From: Verrucomicrobiota bacterium | Lineage (GTDB): Bacteria > Verrucomicrobiota > Verrucomicrobiia > Opitutales > Opitutaceae | Length of the DNA: 64,000 nucleotides | Assembly (NCBI GenBank): GCA_023391285.1 | Contig: JAEWBF010000086.1 | Coordinates: 21,771 to 85,770 of the forward strand | Direction of reading: 5' to 3' | Shown here: positions 1 through 8,548 of the stretch, one piece after another | Numbering within the stretch: position 1 is the stretch's first letter | Layout of the letters: the number at the start of each line of letters is the position of its first letter | Notes under the pieces: generated by a model | Seen by the model: only the letters and a program-made list of their open reading frames with translations | What the model was told of the DNA's origin: nothing | Database searches by the model: none | Translations under genes and position numbers: made by a program

Positions 1-1157
1 GGCGTAGCGGTGCCGCCGATGAGAAGGAACATGGCGGCGTGATTGTGTCGGTGAAAGAGCTGGCGCCAGTGGTTGGCCGGCGCGCGGCGGATATTAATGA
101 AAGCGGCGTAGAGCGCGACGAGGGTGGCTCCGAAAATCGCGGCGGTAACAATATCGAGCACACCGCCGCGGAGAGCGGCGAAGACGGCGAGCAGGACGAG
201 GGCCGCGATGGAGGTGGCAAGGCCGACGGTGTGGGTGAAGTAGTGCGCGATGGTTTCGCCGCGGGTGTAAGAGGCGGGGACGGGTTTCGCGGAGGTTTTG
301 GCACGTTGGCGACGGGCTTGGACGAGGGCGTCGGCTTTGGCGTCGCACCACTGGATGAGGGCGCGCGGGCGCGGGCTCTTGAATTCCGCGGGGTTCCACT
401 CACTACCGTGCACGTAGAGGGATTTCGGGAGAATGAAGGTGCCGAAGAGCCAGTCGAAGACGGGGAGGGTGAAGAAGCCGGAGATGGCCTCGTTACAATC
501 GATGACGGCGTGATGGCGGAGGTGGAAGCTGTAGACCTTGCGCCAGAACCATCCGAAGTGACGGTGTTCGATGAGCGGCGCCCAGCGTTCGAACGGCCAG
601 TGTTCGATGGCGTGAAAGATTTCGTAGAGTGCGAGCGCGAAGGCGAAGGCGGCGTAGCCGGCGAAGAACCACGGGAACGCGGGCGAGATCCATTGAAGGA
701 GCGCGAGGAGCGGCGTGATGATGGCCGCGAACACGGCGAGGGTATACCAAGGGAAGAAGGAAGCCTCGCCCTGTTCGGGTTCAGTGACGGGGTAGATGTT
801 TTCGACGAAAGGAACGGTGCGGCCGCCGGGTGTCGTGCGCCGGCCGATACGCGTGAGCGAATGGTGGAGCGTGTGTTGCTTGTAGAAGCGGTTGAGGAAA
901 GGGACGACAGGCTTGTGGAGGACGTAGCGGTGAAAGATGTATTCAAAGAAGCACGTCAGGAGGTGCATCAGGAGAAACGCCGCGAGGAAGTGGCCGGCGG
1001 AGGCGGAGAGCTGGGCGCGCCAAACGGTGTCGGGTGCGACGAGCTTCAGAAGTGCAGCGAGGCCGGCGAGGGAGGTGGCAACCGTAAAGAGAAAGAGAGG
1101 AAGCGAGAATTTCTCCTCGACGTGCGCGTGGCCGTGTCCGGCCGGATTATCGATCAT
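1..1157 (-). CDS. Fatty acid hydroxylase / hemolysin III (PAQR-like) fusion, C-terminus off the window
   Basis: The frame opens at ATG 1155-1157 and stays open to the left edge (385 codons). Residues about 10-235 form a di-iron fatty acid hydroxylase/sterol desaturase domain: His clusters are seen as HRYVLH at residue 76, HTLHH near 94, EHRHF near 199 and HLRHH at 212, with hydrophobic segments between. From about residue 285 a second membrane domain begins with HYFTHTVGLATS and reaches HNHAAMFLLIGGT at the edge, which resembles the hemolysin III / YqfA / PAQR family. The first domain should hydroxylate or desaturate a lipid chain at the membrane; the second belongs to a superfamily that includes ceramidase-like receptors. 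The substrate is unknown. The gene is divergent from the nuclease-like gene downstream. Confidence 0.82.
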   Translation of the reverse strand, partial: MIDNPAGHGHAHVEEKFSLPLFLFTVATSLAGLAALLKLVAPDTVWRAQLSASAGHFLAAFLLMHLLTCFFEYIFHRYVLHKPVVPFLNRFYKQHTLHHSLTRIGRRTTPGGRTVPFVENIYPVTEPEQGEASFFPWYTLAVFAAIITPLLALLQWISPAFPWFFAGYAAFAFALALYEIFHAIEHWPFERWAPLIEHRHFGWFWRKVYSFHLRHHAVIDCNEAISGFFTLPVFDWLFGTFILPKSLYVHGSEWNPAEFKSPRPRALIQWCDAKADALVQARRQRAKTSAKPVPASYTRGETIAHYFTHTVGLATSIAALVLLAVFAALRGGVLDIVTAAIFGATLVALYAAFINIRRAPANHWRQLFHRHNHAAMFLLIGGTAT

Positions 1158-1265
1158 GCAGAGTTATCCGACCCATTTAGCGGCGACGCAACTGCCGAAA
1201 GCAAAGGGGCGCAGGCTTGGAAGAAGGGGGATTTCTTGATGTGTGCGTAGCTGGAGGGACTTGAG

Positions 1266-1283
1266 CCACCGAGACACAGAGGC
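1266..1283. repeat. Partial copy of CACAGAG octamer-type repeat
   Basis: The stretch reads as imperfect 8-base units (CCACCGAG, ACACAGAG) like those of the larger palindromic element at 10675-10750. It lies between two divergent genes. It is short, so membership of the same family is an inference. Confidence 0.35.
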
Positions 1284-1426
1284 GTGAGGGAGATTTAGGT
1301 CGTCAGAGATGAGGCGTGGAGTTGAGTGGAAGGCGTGGGCAAATCGGAGACGGAGGCGCATCGGGGGGTGAAGCGGCTGGCGCTGGGGTGGGCGCAGGCG
1401 AACGGGTTTGTGATGTGTGATGTGAG

Positions 1427-2077
1427 ATGCGGGTGCCGAAGAGCGCTTATCGGGCGGACGTGGCGGGGTGTTCGCGGGGTCCGGAGCCGCGGACGGCGGT
1501 GTTCGAGTGCAAACAGGCGCGGGCGGATTTGTTGAAGGATGCGCGCGGCGAGGAGGAGGCGCGGCGCAAGGTGGAAGAGTTAAGTGTGCGCGTGCGGAAA
1601 CTCGAGGAGCTGATCGGCGGGCACCGGCCGGATTTGCGGAAAGGCGAGGTGCTGTTTCCGGAGTTCGACGCGTGGGATTTTTCCGAGATCGAACACGCGA
1701 CGCATCGGCGGGTGATCGAGCAGCTCGGGACGTGGCAGGGACGGGTGTTGCGCGGAACGAAGTTCACGAAACTGTGGCGATGGCGCGCGGCGGATTTTTG
1801 CTATTTGGTGAGCGAGGCGGGGACTTTTGCGGAGGCGGAGATTCCGGCGGGGTGGGGATTGCTGGTGCGGCGAGGCGAGGAACTGGAGCTGGTGCGGAAG
1901 CCGGTGTGGGCGGAAGCGAGCGAAGAGGCGCGGGCGGGGCTGGCGGAGTGTATTGGAATTTCGGCTACGCGGGCGGTGAATCGGGAGATGGGAGTGGTGT
2001 TGGCGAGGCCGGAATGGGAGAGGGAGGTGAGGGAGCGGCGCGCGGGGGACCCCGACGAGTCAGAGCAGCCGCGCTAG
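1427..2077 (+). CDS. PD-(D/E)XK nuclease-like hypothetical protein, N-terminus in another frame
   Basis: The product has 216 residues. Near its start RADVAG and, about 14 residues later, FECKQ give the D...ExK spacing of the PD-(D/E)XK nuclease fold, as in MmcB-like proteins. A charged helical stretch follows (about 35-65), then a conserved-looking WRWRAADFCYLVS segment. No known function is assigned. The 1326-1425 stretch in a different frame reads KRLALGWAQANGF then CDV, which fits as the missing N-terminus; adding one base near 1421-1426 would join the frames. The gene may therefore be broken or contain a sequencing error. The last codons lie in a palindromic repeat, and the stop shares CTAG with the convergent kinase gene. 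Confidence 0.6.
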   Translation: MRVPKSAYRADVAGCSRGPEPRTAVFECKQARADLLKDARGEEEARRKVEELSVRVRKLEELIGGHRPDLRKGEVLFPEFDAWDFSEIEHATHRRVIEQLGTWQGRVLRGTKFTKLWRWRAADFCYLVSEAGTFAEAEIPAGWGLLVRRGEELELVRKPVWAEASEEARAGLAECIGISATRAVNREMGVVLARPEWEREVRERRAGDPDESEQPR

Positions 2078-2078
2078 G
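2045..2078. repeat. GC palindrome repeat, CCCGAC/GTCGGG family, copy 1
   Basis: The sequence begins GGGGACCCCGACGAGTC and ends GCGCTAGG. It matches the layout of the copies at 6529, 11051 and 46370 although its right arm has decayed. It encodes the last residues of the nuclease-like protein and contains the stop codons of both convergent genes. Confidence 0.55.
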
Positions 2079-3576
2079 TCTGAAGAGGAAGGGTGAGGCG
2101 GAAGGTGGTGCCGTGGGAGGAAGTGGAGGCGAGTTCGAGGGTGGCGGCGATTTGGCGGGCGAGGAGCTGACTGATCGCGAGACCGAGGCCGGTGCCGCCA
2201 AGCCGGCCAGAGCGACCGGGAGTGAAGAGGTGTGGGCGCAAATCTTCGGGGATGCCGTGACCCTCGTCGGCGACGAAGGCGGTGAGCGTGTGGGCGGTGG
2301 CAGAAACGTTGACGGTGACGGCGCGGCCGCGATCGGTAGCGGAGAGGGCGTTGGCGACGAGGTTGTGGATGATGAGGCAGAGCAGACCGCCGCGGTGGCT
2401 GTCGAGAGGGCGGAGCAGTTGAACGCTGACGTGGAGGCGCACGCCTTTTTCGGTGGCGGGCGCGGCGTTGCGGCGGCGGATGATTTCGGCGAGTTCGTCG
2501 GCGGTGAGCTCGTAAGTGGTGTGAGCGGCTTGGTCGCTGAGAAGATCGGTGGTTTCGCGGATGAGGGTTTGGAGACGATTGGCGTAGGCGGCTGCGGCGG
2601 CTTGGTCGGTGTGGACGACGGCTTGGAGGCTCAAGACCGGGCCTTTCAGATCGTGGATCAGGTGCGAGGTGATTTGACCGAGAGCGGAGGCTTTGGCGGC
2701 GAGCGAGAGTTCGAAATGGGTGCGGGCGAGTCGCTCGCTGCGTTCGGCGAGAGCGTGTTGTGAACGAGTGAGCGCGAGGTAAGCGCCGATCATGATGAGG
2801 GCGATCAGCGCGAGGCCGAGAGCGAGAACTTGGAGGGTTTTGCGACGAACGTTGTTGTTGAGGGCGGCGAGGTCGGCGGCGAGTGCGCGGGCGTCGAGAT
2901 GATAGCGGACGAACCCGAGGAGTTTACGGGCAGGATCCGCAGGCCGCGAAAGAGGGAGGATGATTTCGAGGACGGGACTCGTTTGAATTGGCGAGGCGTC
3001 GAGGCGAAAACGGGAGAGCGCGAAGGCGGGGTGGAAGCGGCTGATGGGGCGGCCGTTTTGGAGGAGCACAAAGTCATCGAAGGGAAGTTCGACGAGGGGC
3101 TGTCTGACCGGGATGTGTGCGACGGTGACGCCGGTTGAATCGAACAGCGCGAGAGCGAGAATGCCTTCGCGGCGGGCGTCGGGCAGGAGGGCGTGAATCG
3201 AGGCGGAGGAGGTGAGCTGTTGTTGGACGACGGGCTGCAGGATGGCGGCGTCGCGCTCGATCATCTTGCGACGAATGTCCTCGGCGAGTTCGCGGCTGTG
3301 GAAGACGACGAGGCTGGAGAAGAGGACGGTGAAGAGAAGTCCGAGGCCGAGCGTGAAGAAGCGAGACGTCGGCTGGCGAAAGAGGACATCGTCAAGGAGA
3401 GATCTGACGGCTTTCCTTGAAGAGGGCGACTTGGGCGGCGTTGAAGAGCAGCCGGCGTTGGGCGGGGGAAAGTCCCGGCAGCAAGATGGCGGCGCGGTAG
3501 TCGCGGTAACGATTGAAGTTTTCCTGCGCGGCGTAGTCTTGGGCGAAGCCGGTGAGGAGCGTTTCGATGGTGACAC
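2074..3576 (-). CDS. Sensor histidine kinase (start uncertain)
   Basis: This is a membrane-bound histidine kinase. In the frame counted from ATG 3576 there is a transmembrane helix at about 72-92, a periplasmic sensor region to about 245, a second helix at 249-269, an H-box SHLIHDLKGP with His308, an N-box HNLVANAL and ATP-binding G-boxes ADEGHGIP and GGTGLGLAIS. It should autophosphorylate and pass phosphate to a response regulator, presumably the neighbouring NtrC-type one. The first 55 residues overlap the upstream gene in another frame and are P/S/R-rich, so they are probably not translated. No ATG, GTG or TTG occurs in frame between 3420 and 3265, so the true start is unclear. Confidence 0.8.
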   Translation of the reverse strand: MSPSKRSSPASPKTTPRRKTSIVTATTAPPSCCRDFPPPNAGCSSTPPKSPSSRKAVRSLLDDVLFRQPTSRFFTLGLGLLFTVLFSSLVVFHSRELAEDIRRKMIERDAAILQPVVQQQLTSSASIHALLPDARREGILALALFDSTGVTVAHIPVRQPLVELPFDDFVLLQNGRPISRFHPAFALSRFRLDASPIQTSPVLEIILPLSRPADPARKLLGFVRYHLDARALAADLAALNNNVRRKTLQVLALGLALIALIMIGAYLALTRSQHALAERSERLARTHFELSLAAKASALGQITSHLIHDLKGPVLSLQAVVHTDQAAAAAYANRLQTLIRETTDLLSDQAAHTTYELTADELAEIIRRRNAAPATEKGVRLHVSVQLLRPLDSHRGGLLCLIIHNLVANALSATDRGRAVTVNVSATAHTLTAFVADEGHGIPEDLRPHLFTPGRSGRLGGTGLGLAISQLLARQIAATLELASTSSHGTTFRLTLPLQT

Positions 3577-5131
3577 CGGAGTCAGCCGGGTGGGAGGTCT
3601 GGTAGGCGTGGAGTTCGTGGCGGAGTTGAGCGTAAGTGAGGTCGAGTGCGGTGAAGCGCCGGGCGAAATCCTGGTTGATGCGCTCCATCCGGAAGAGCGC
3701 AGCGGAGCGGTTGGCGTCGGGTGAGAGCTGACGATCGGAGGCGGGAGTAGCGGAGAGCTGGAGAGCTTTTCTTATGCGGACGAGTTCGACGTGGTGATCG
3801 GGGAGGTCGCGGCTGAATTCTTCCTGTTGGTGGGCGACCTCGCGGTGAAGATCGATTTTAGCCTGGCCGGCTTCGGCGAGGCGTCGGGCGAGGTCGGGCG
3901 GGAGCGGAGATTTTTCCGGGGCAGCGAAAGCGGGCAGCTCGACAAGGTGCGGGCGGATTTCTTCGGCGAGGGATTCGAGGCGTTGGAAGCGATCGGCCTG
4001 GTTGAGGGCGAGCCGGGTGTAGGCGGCGGTGCGTTCGCCAGGGAGGATGCGGGCGCTTTCGCGTTCGACCGTGTCGACGAGTTCTTTTTTGAGTTCGGTT
4101 TTGAGTGACTGAAAGGCGGAGAGGTCTTGAGCGACGGAAGGCGGGAGCGTCTCCGGAAGTCGGATACGGGCGCCAGCGGGGGAAAAGAAAAGGGCGGATT
4201 GCGCGGGCGGAGAGAAGGAGAGGGCGAGGTCGAGGGTGACTTCATTCAGCAGAAGACGCTGCTCGAGGGAGAGGCCGGATTGGAATTGGGCGGCCGAAAG
4301 GACGTCGATGACGGTTTGCTGGGCTTTGCGCTGGGCGGCATCGCGGGCCCGTTCCGGTCGGACCGCGCGGATGTCGAGGGCGGGATTTTTCATGAAGCCG
4401 TTGTCCGTGAGGTCGGCGCGGATGGCTTCGGCGTCGCTTTCGAGGGCGAGCAGGGAAGGGGTTTGTTCGGCGGCGAAGGTGGTGCGGAGGGCGAGGCGTT
4501 GATCGGCGGGGGCCGTTTCGATTTCGGCGAGTTTGGTGCGGAGGGATTCCACGGCGGCGCGGCGGTCGCGGAGGTAACGGGAGAGGCGTTCGCGTGTTGC
4601 GCGGGGAAGTTGAGAGTAATCGGCCTGCCAGCGGCCGGAGAGAACGATGGAGCGATTGTGTTGGTAGTGAGACGCGACGAAGAGGTAGCTGAGTGGGACG
4701 GAGTAGATTTCGCCGACGTGGTCCGCGATGGTTTCGGAATAAGGAAGATGGTCCGCGGGAACGACGAAGGCGGGCTTCTCGGTGTAGTAGAGGGTTTCGG
4801 GAGCAGGCGTGGTGGTGTGAGGCGGGAGCGCGGGCGCGCGAGGAGGGACGCGTTGCAAGGACTCGCCCAGAACAGGTGGCAGAGGCGGAAGAAAATACGG
4901 GCCGAAGCTATCGCCGTGAAAACGAGCATTGGCGAAGGCGAGAGGCGACGGCCGAAGAGATGTGTCGGGGTAAACGCGATGATGTTCGCTGGGGTTTGGC
5001 ACATAAGGATCCGTGCCTGGGCGAGGGGTGGGAGGTGGGCCCTCCCTTCGGCTGATCTCCTGAGCGGAGACGGGGAGCGTGACGAGCAGGGCGACGGCAA
5101 AGGCGGGGCGGAGAAAGCGCGGGGTTTTCAT
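3392..5131 (-). CDS. Unknown secreted/periplasmic protein of a two-component locus
   Basis: The product has 579 residues and a clear signal peptide (MKTPRFLRPAF..., cleavage probably after PVSAQ). The mature N-terminus is proline-rich; the rest is mostly charged and helical. I do not recognise the family. It overlaps the 5' side of the downstream kinase gene, and a candidate sigma-54 promoter lies about 25 bases before its ATG. Its place between a kinase and an NtrC-type regulator suggests that it is either the output of the system or a periplasmic accessory to the sensor. Confidence 0.75.
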   Translation of the reverse strand: MKTPRFLRPAFAVALLVTLPVSAQEISRREGPPPTPRPGTDPYVPNPSEHHRVYPDTSLRPSPLAFANARFHGDSFGPYFLPPLPPVLGESLQRVPPRAPALPPHTTTPAPETLYYTEKPAFVVPADHLPYSETIADHVGEIYSVPLSYLFVASHYQHNRSIVLSGRWQADYSQLPRATRERLSRYLRDRRAAVESLRTKLAEIETAPADQRLALRTTFAAEQTPSLLALESDAEAIRADLTDNGFMKNPALDIRAVRPERARDAAQRKAQQTVIDVLSAAQFQSGLSLEQRLLLNEVTLDLALSFSPPAQSALFFSPAGARIRLPETLPPSVAQDLSAFQSLKTELKKELVDTVERESARILPGERTAAYTRLALNQADRFQRLESLAEEIRPHLVELPAFAAPEKSPLPPDLARRLAEAGQAKIDLHREVAHQQEEFSRDLPDHHVELVRIRKALQLSATPASDRQLSPDANRSAALFRMERINQDFARRFTALDLTYAQLRHELHAYQTSHPADSGVTIETLLTGFAQDYAAQENFNRYRDYRAAILLPGLSPAQRRLLFNAAQVALFKESRQISP

Positions 5132-5156
5132 GGGGTGCTGTGGCCGCGGTTTGATT

Positions 5157-5172
5157 TGCGCGTGGCGTGCCA
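5157..5172 (-). promoter_or_regulatory. Candidate sigma-54 (-24/-12) promoter
   Basis: Read on the minus strand the site is TGGCACG, four bases, then GCGCA. Against the sigma-54 consensus TGGCACG-N4-TTGCA only the TT is changed, and the GG and GC elements keep the proper spacing. It is 25 bases upstream of the ATG at 5131. The adjacent regulator gene belongs to the sigma-54 activator family, which supports the reading. Confidence 0.5.
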
Positions 5173-5307
5173 GAAGTTGGCGGAGTCGCTAAGTCACTGT
5201 TGGATCAACACATGTTTGTCGGTGGAGTGATCGTGTTCTTCGTGAGAAGAATCATTTGGGCAAATGTCCCCACGCGAGCCAGGGGAGCTTGGGTGAAAGG
5301 TCCCAAT

Positions 5308-6455
<1,148 letters not shown>

Positions 6456-6528
6456 GCGTGGGGTGGCGCGGTGTGGTTGTAGTTGAATTCTGGTGACGTG
6501 ACGGGCTGGCGGTCGCGGGGCGGCGCGT

Positions 6529-6567
6529 GGGGAGCCCGACGAGTCGGGACAAGCTAACGCGCCTACC
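6529..6567. repeat. GC palindrome repeat, CCCGAC/GTCGGG family, copy 2
   Basis: It contains GCCCGACGAGTCGGGAC and ends GCGCCTACC. Read on the minus strand its GGTAGGCGCG end supplies the TAG stop (6563-6565) of the DUF1080 gene. The layout is the same as at 11051-11089. Confidence 0.65.
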
Positions 6568-7333
6568 TGAGGGGGCGGACGGCGACTTCTTTGAAGTAGA
6601 TGGTGTCGCCGGGGTCGTGGGTTTGGAGGCCGATGTAGCCGTGCGTGGGGCGGACGTGTTCGCGTTTGGGCGCGGACCAGGTTTTGCGCGGAGCCACGTC
6701 GGTCGCGGCGGAGTCGAAGCGCGTGACGTTCTTACCGTCGAGATCGACGAGGACTTCGGTGCCGCGGAGCGTGATGATCATGGTGCGCCAGCCGTCGGCG
6801 GGGGCGGAAGGAAGCTCGTCGGCGGGGGCGTAGGAATAGATGGAGCCGGTGCGGTGAAGGGAGTCGCCGCTGTCCATGATTTGGACTTCGAAGCCGTGAT
6901 GGATGGCATACCAGCCGCCGTTTTCGGATTCGGAGGCGGCGGCCATTTTTTTGGCTTCGTCGGCGGAGAGGGAGTTGTTGGGGCCGCGGGTAACGCCAAT
7001 GAGGTCTTTGCGGCCGATTTGGTCGAGGATGCCGCGGTCCATGCGGATGTGGACGCCGGCGTTGTCGTTGGGTTCGGCGGGACGGTAGACGATGCGGATC
7101 TGGCAGTCGCCGAACGTTTCCTTCGTGTAAACGAGGAGGCCGAGACCGCGGGCGTCGGGCTCGGTGCGGAGGGTGTTGTTTTCGACGATCATCTGGCCGA
7201 AGCCGACGTGCTGCCAGGCGGGGGCGACGCGGTTGTTTTCGATGAGCGGCAAGGGACGCCAGTCGGCGGTTGCGGCGGGAAGCGTGAAAGCAAAGGTGAG
7301 CGCGAGGAGAGTCGCGAAGGTGGGGCGCTTCAT
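6563..7333 (-). CDS. Secreted DUF1080 (3-keto-disaccharide hydrolase-like) protein
   Basis: The product has 256 residues with a signal peptide ending near LPAATA. The body has the DUF1080 jelly-roll pattern: DCQIRIVYR, NDNAGVHIRM, a central GFEVQIMD stretch, then WRTMIITLRG and a C-terminal YIGLQTHDPGD before IYFKEVAVRPL. This family, common in Verrucomicrobiota and Planctomycetes, includes concanavalin-like glycan-active enzymes, some acting on 3-keto-glycosides. Activity here is inferred from the family only. A second DUF1080 gene lies at 13568-14278. Confidence 0.85.
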   Translation of the reverse strand: MKRPTFATLLALTFAFTLPAATADWRPLPLIENNRVAPAWQHVGFGQMIVENNTLRTEPDARGLGLLVYTKETFGDCQIRIVYRPAEPNDNAGVHIRMDRGILDQIGRKDLIGVTRGPNNSLSADEAKKMAAASESENGGWYAIHHGFEVQIMDSGDSLHRTGSIYSYAPADELPSAPADGWRTMIITLRGTEVLVDLDGKNVTRFDSAATDVAPRKTWSAPKREHVRPTHGYIGLQTHDPGDTIYFKEVAVRPLR

Positions 7334-7380
7334 GAGAGGGATGAGGTTGCGCGAATGTTGAGGGAGGACGAGCGTTCCGC

Positions 7381-7412
7381 AAAAAAGAAACCGCAGCGTG
7401 AGGGCTGCGGTT
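7381..7412 (-). terminator. Rho-independent terminator after the transglutaminase-like gene
   Basis: On the minus strand a 9-bp stem AACCGCAGC / GCTGCGGTT with a 6-base loop is followed by TCTTTTTT. It lies 53 bases beyond the stop of the gene at 7465. Confidence 0.85.
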
Positions 7413-7425
7413 GGTGATGGAGCGA

Positions 7426-7451
7426 GTGCGCTCCGGCGGCGGAGCGCGCAC
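7426..7451. repeat. GC-rich palindrome downstream of the transglutaminase-like gene
   Basis: Arms GTGCGCTCCG and CGGAGCGCGCAC pair with a two-base bulge. It sits between a stop codon and a terminator, as other palindromes in this window do. Confidence 0.5.
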
Positions 7452-7464
7452 CTTGCGGGATGGT

Positions 7465-8520
7465 TTACTTGGCGGCGAGAGCGGCGCTCGGTTTCACCTC
7501 GGTGTAGAAGACGGTGCGGGTGAGTTGGGCGGGGAGGTCGCCTTCGGGGAGGACGCGAGCTTCGACACCATCGATTTCGGCGTAGCCGATGACCATGGTG
7601 TTCACGCGTTTTTCGGTCACGGAGCGGCCGGGGAGATTGAATTCGCGTCCCTGATTGAGCCAGAGACGGCGTTCGGTGAGGCCGGTGAACCAGCGGGTGC
7701 GGCCGAGGCCTTTGGGGTCGTCGGCTTCGACGATGTCGGTGGGGACCCAGCCGTAGTTAGGAACGAAATATTCGGCCCAGCAGCGGTAGCCGGGATCGAC
7801 CTCCTTGCCGTCGTTGGTTTCGCGCAGGCGGTAGCCCATTTGCAGGCGAGCGGGGATGCCCCGGGCGCGGGCGAGTGCGATGAAGAGCGAGTGCATGTTG
7901 GTGCAGGTGCCGCCGCCGGCGGTGAGGCAGATGTCGGCGTCGCCGACACCGCTTTTCGGTTTGGAGGCGTCTCTCGAGTAGTGGTCGGTGAGGTCGGCGA
8001 CGGTGGCGAGGAGGCGGTGGGCCTGGACGGCGACGTTGGTTTCCGTGCCGCAGGCATCGTTCGCGATCTTTTCGATGTTGGGCGTGACGCGCATATGCGG
8101 GGCGTCAAGGCGGAGATCGTGGGCGAAAAGGCGGCGATGGGAGTCCGTGATGGGGCCGACTTGGGCGGGATCGATTTCGACGAAGACAGGGCGGCGGCGC
8201 ACGGTGAATTCGATCTTGGACGCGAGCGAGGCGGCGGCGGGGTTTTCGACCTCGACGAGCATGAAGCGATTGCCGCGATCGGGGTCGGTGACGATTTTCC
8301 ACGGGCCCGGGGCGGAAGAGACGGAGAAGTCGAGAACCTCCTGGAAGCGTTCGTCGTCGGGGATGGCGATCCACCATTTGATGGATTTCGCGGAGGCGGG
8401 GATGTCGGAGAGAGTGACGGTTTGGCGGACGTGATAAGTGCGGGTGGTCTCGGTGGTGGCGTCGGCGTGGAGGAAGGACGCGGTGCAAAGAGCGAGGGAA
8501 AGGAGGGCGGGGAGTTTCAT
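7465..8520 (-). CDS. Secreted transglutaminase-like protein with catalytic His replaced
   Basis: The product has 351 residues with a signal peptide cleaved near FLHADA. The N-terminal half is beta-rich. The transglutaminase/papain-like core is seen at GGGTCTNMHSLF (Cys206), GIPARLQMGY, and GYRCWAEYF followed by YGWVPTD (Asp near 260). In this family the residue before CWAE is normally the catalytic His; here it is Arg246 (CGC at 7783-7785, complement). With Cys and Asp present but no His, the protein may be inactive or use another residue. It is monocistronic, with its own terminator. Confidence 0.85.
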   Translation of the reverse strand: MKLPALLSLALCTASFLHADATTETTRTYHVRQTVTLSDIPASAKSIKWWIAIPDDERFQEVLDFSVSSAPGPWKIVTDPDRGNRFMLVEVENPAAASLASKIEFTVRRRPVFVEIDPAQVGPITDSHRRLFAHDLRLDAPHMRVTPNIEKIANDACGTETNVAVQAHRLLATVADLTDHYSRDASKPKSGVGDADICLTAGGGTCTNMHSLFIALARARGIPARLQMGYRLRETNDGKEVDPGYRCWAEYFVPNYGWVPTDIVEADDPKGLGRTRWFTGLTERRLWLNQGREFNLPGRSVTEKRVNTMVIGYAEIDGVEARVLPEGDLPAQLTRTVFYTEVKPSAALAAK

Positions 8521-8548
8521 GGGTGAGCGGAGGAGCGGGTGGGGTGGG

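Noticed and set aside
39..1250. Plus-strand frame of 403 codons at the left edge
   Set aside because: It is the shadow of the minus-strand hydroxylase fusion, whose His motifs and helices are convincing; the plus-strand product is Glu/Gly/Arg-rich with no domain.
1164..1361. Small minus-strand frame of 65 codons between divergent genes
   Set aside because: Composition is random-looking, it spans a repeat fragment and there is no ribosome-binding site.
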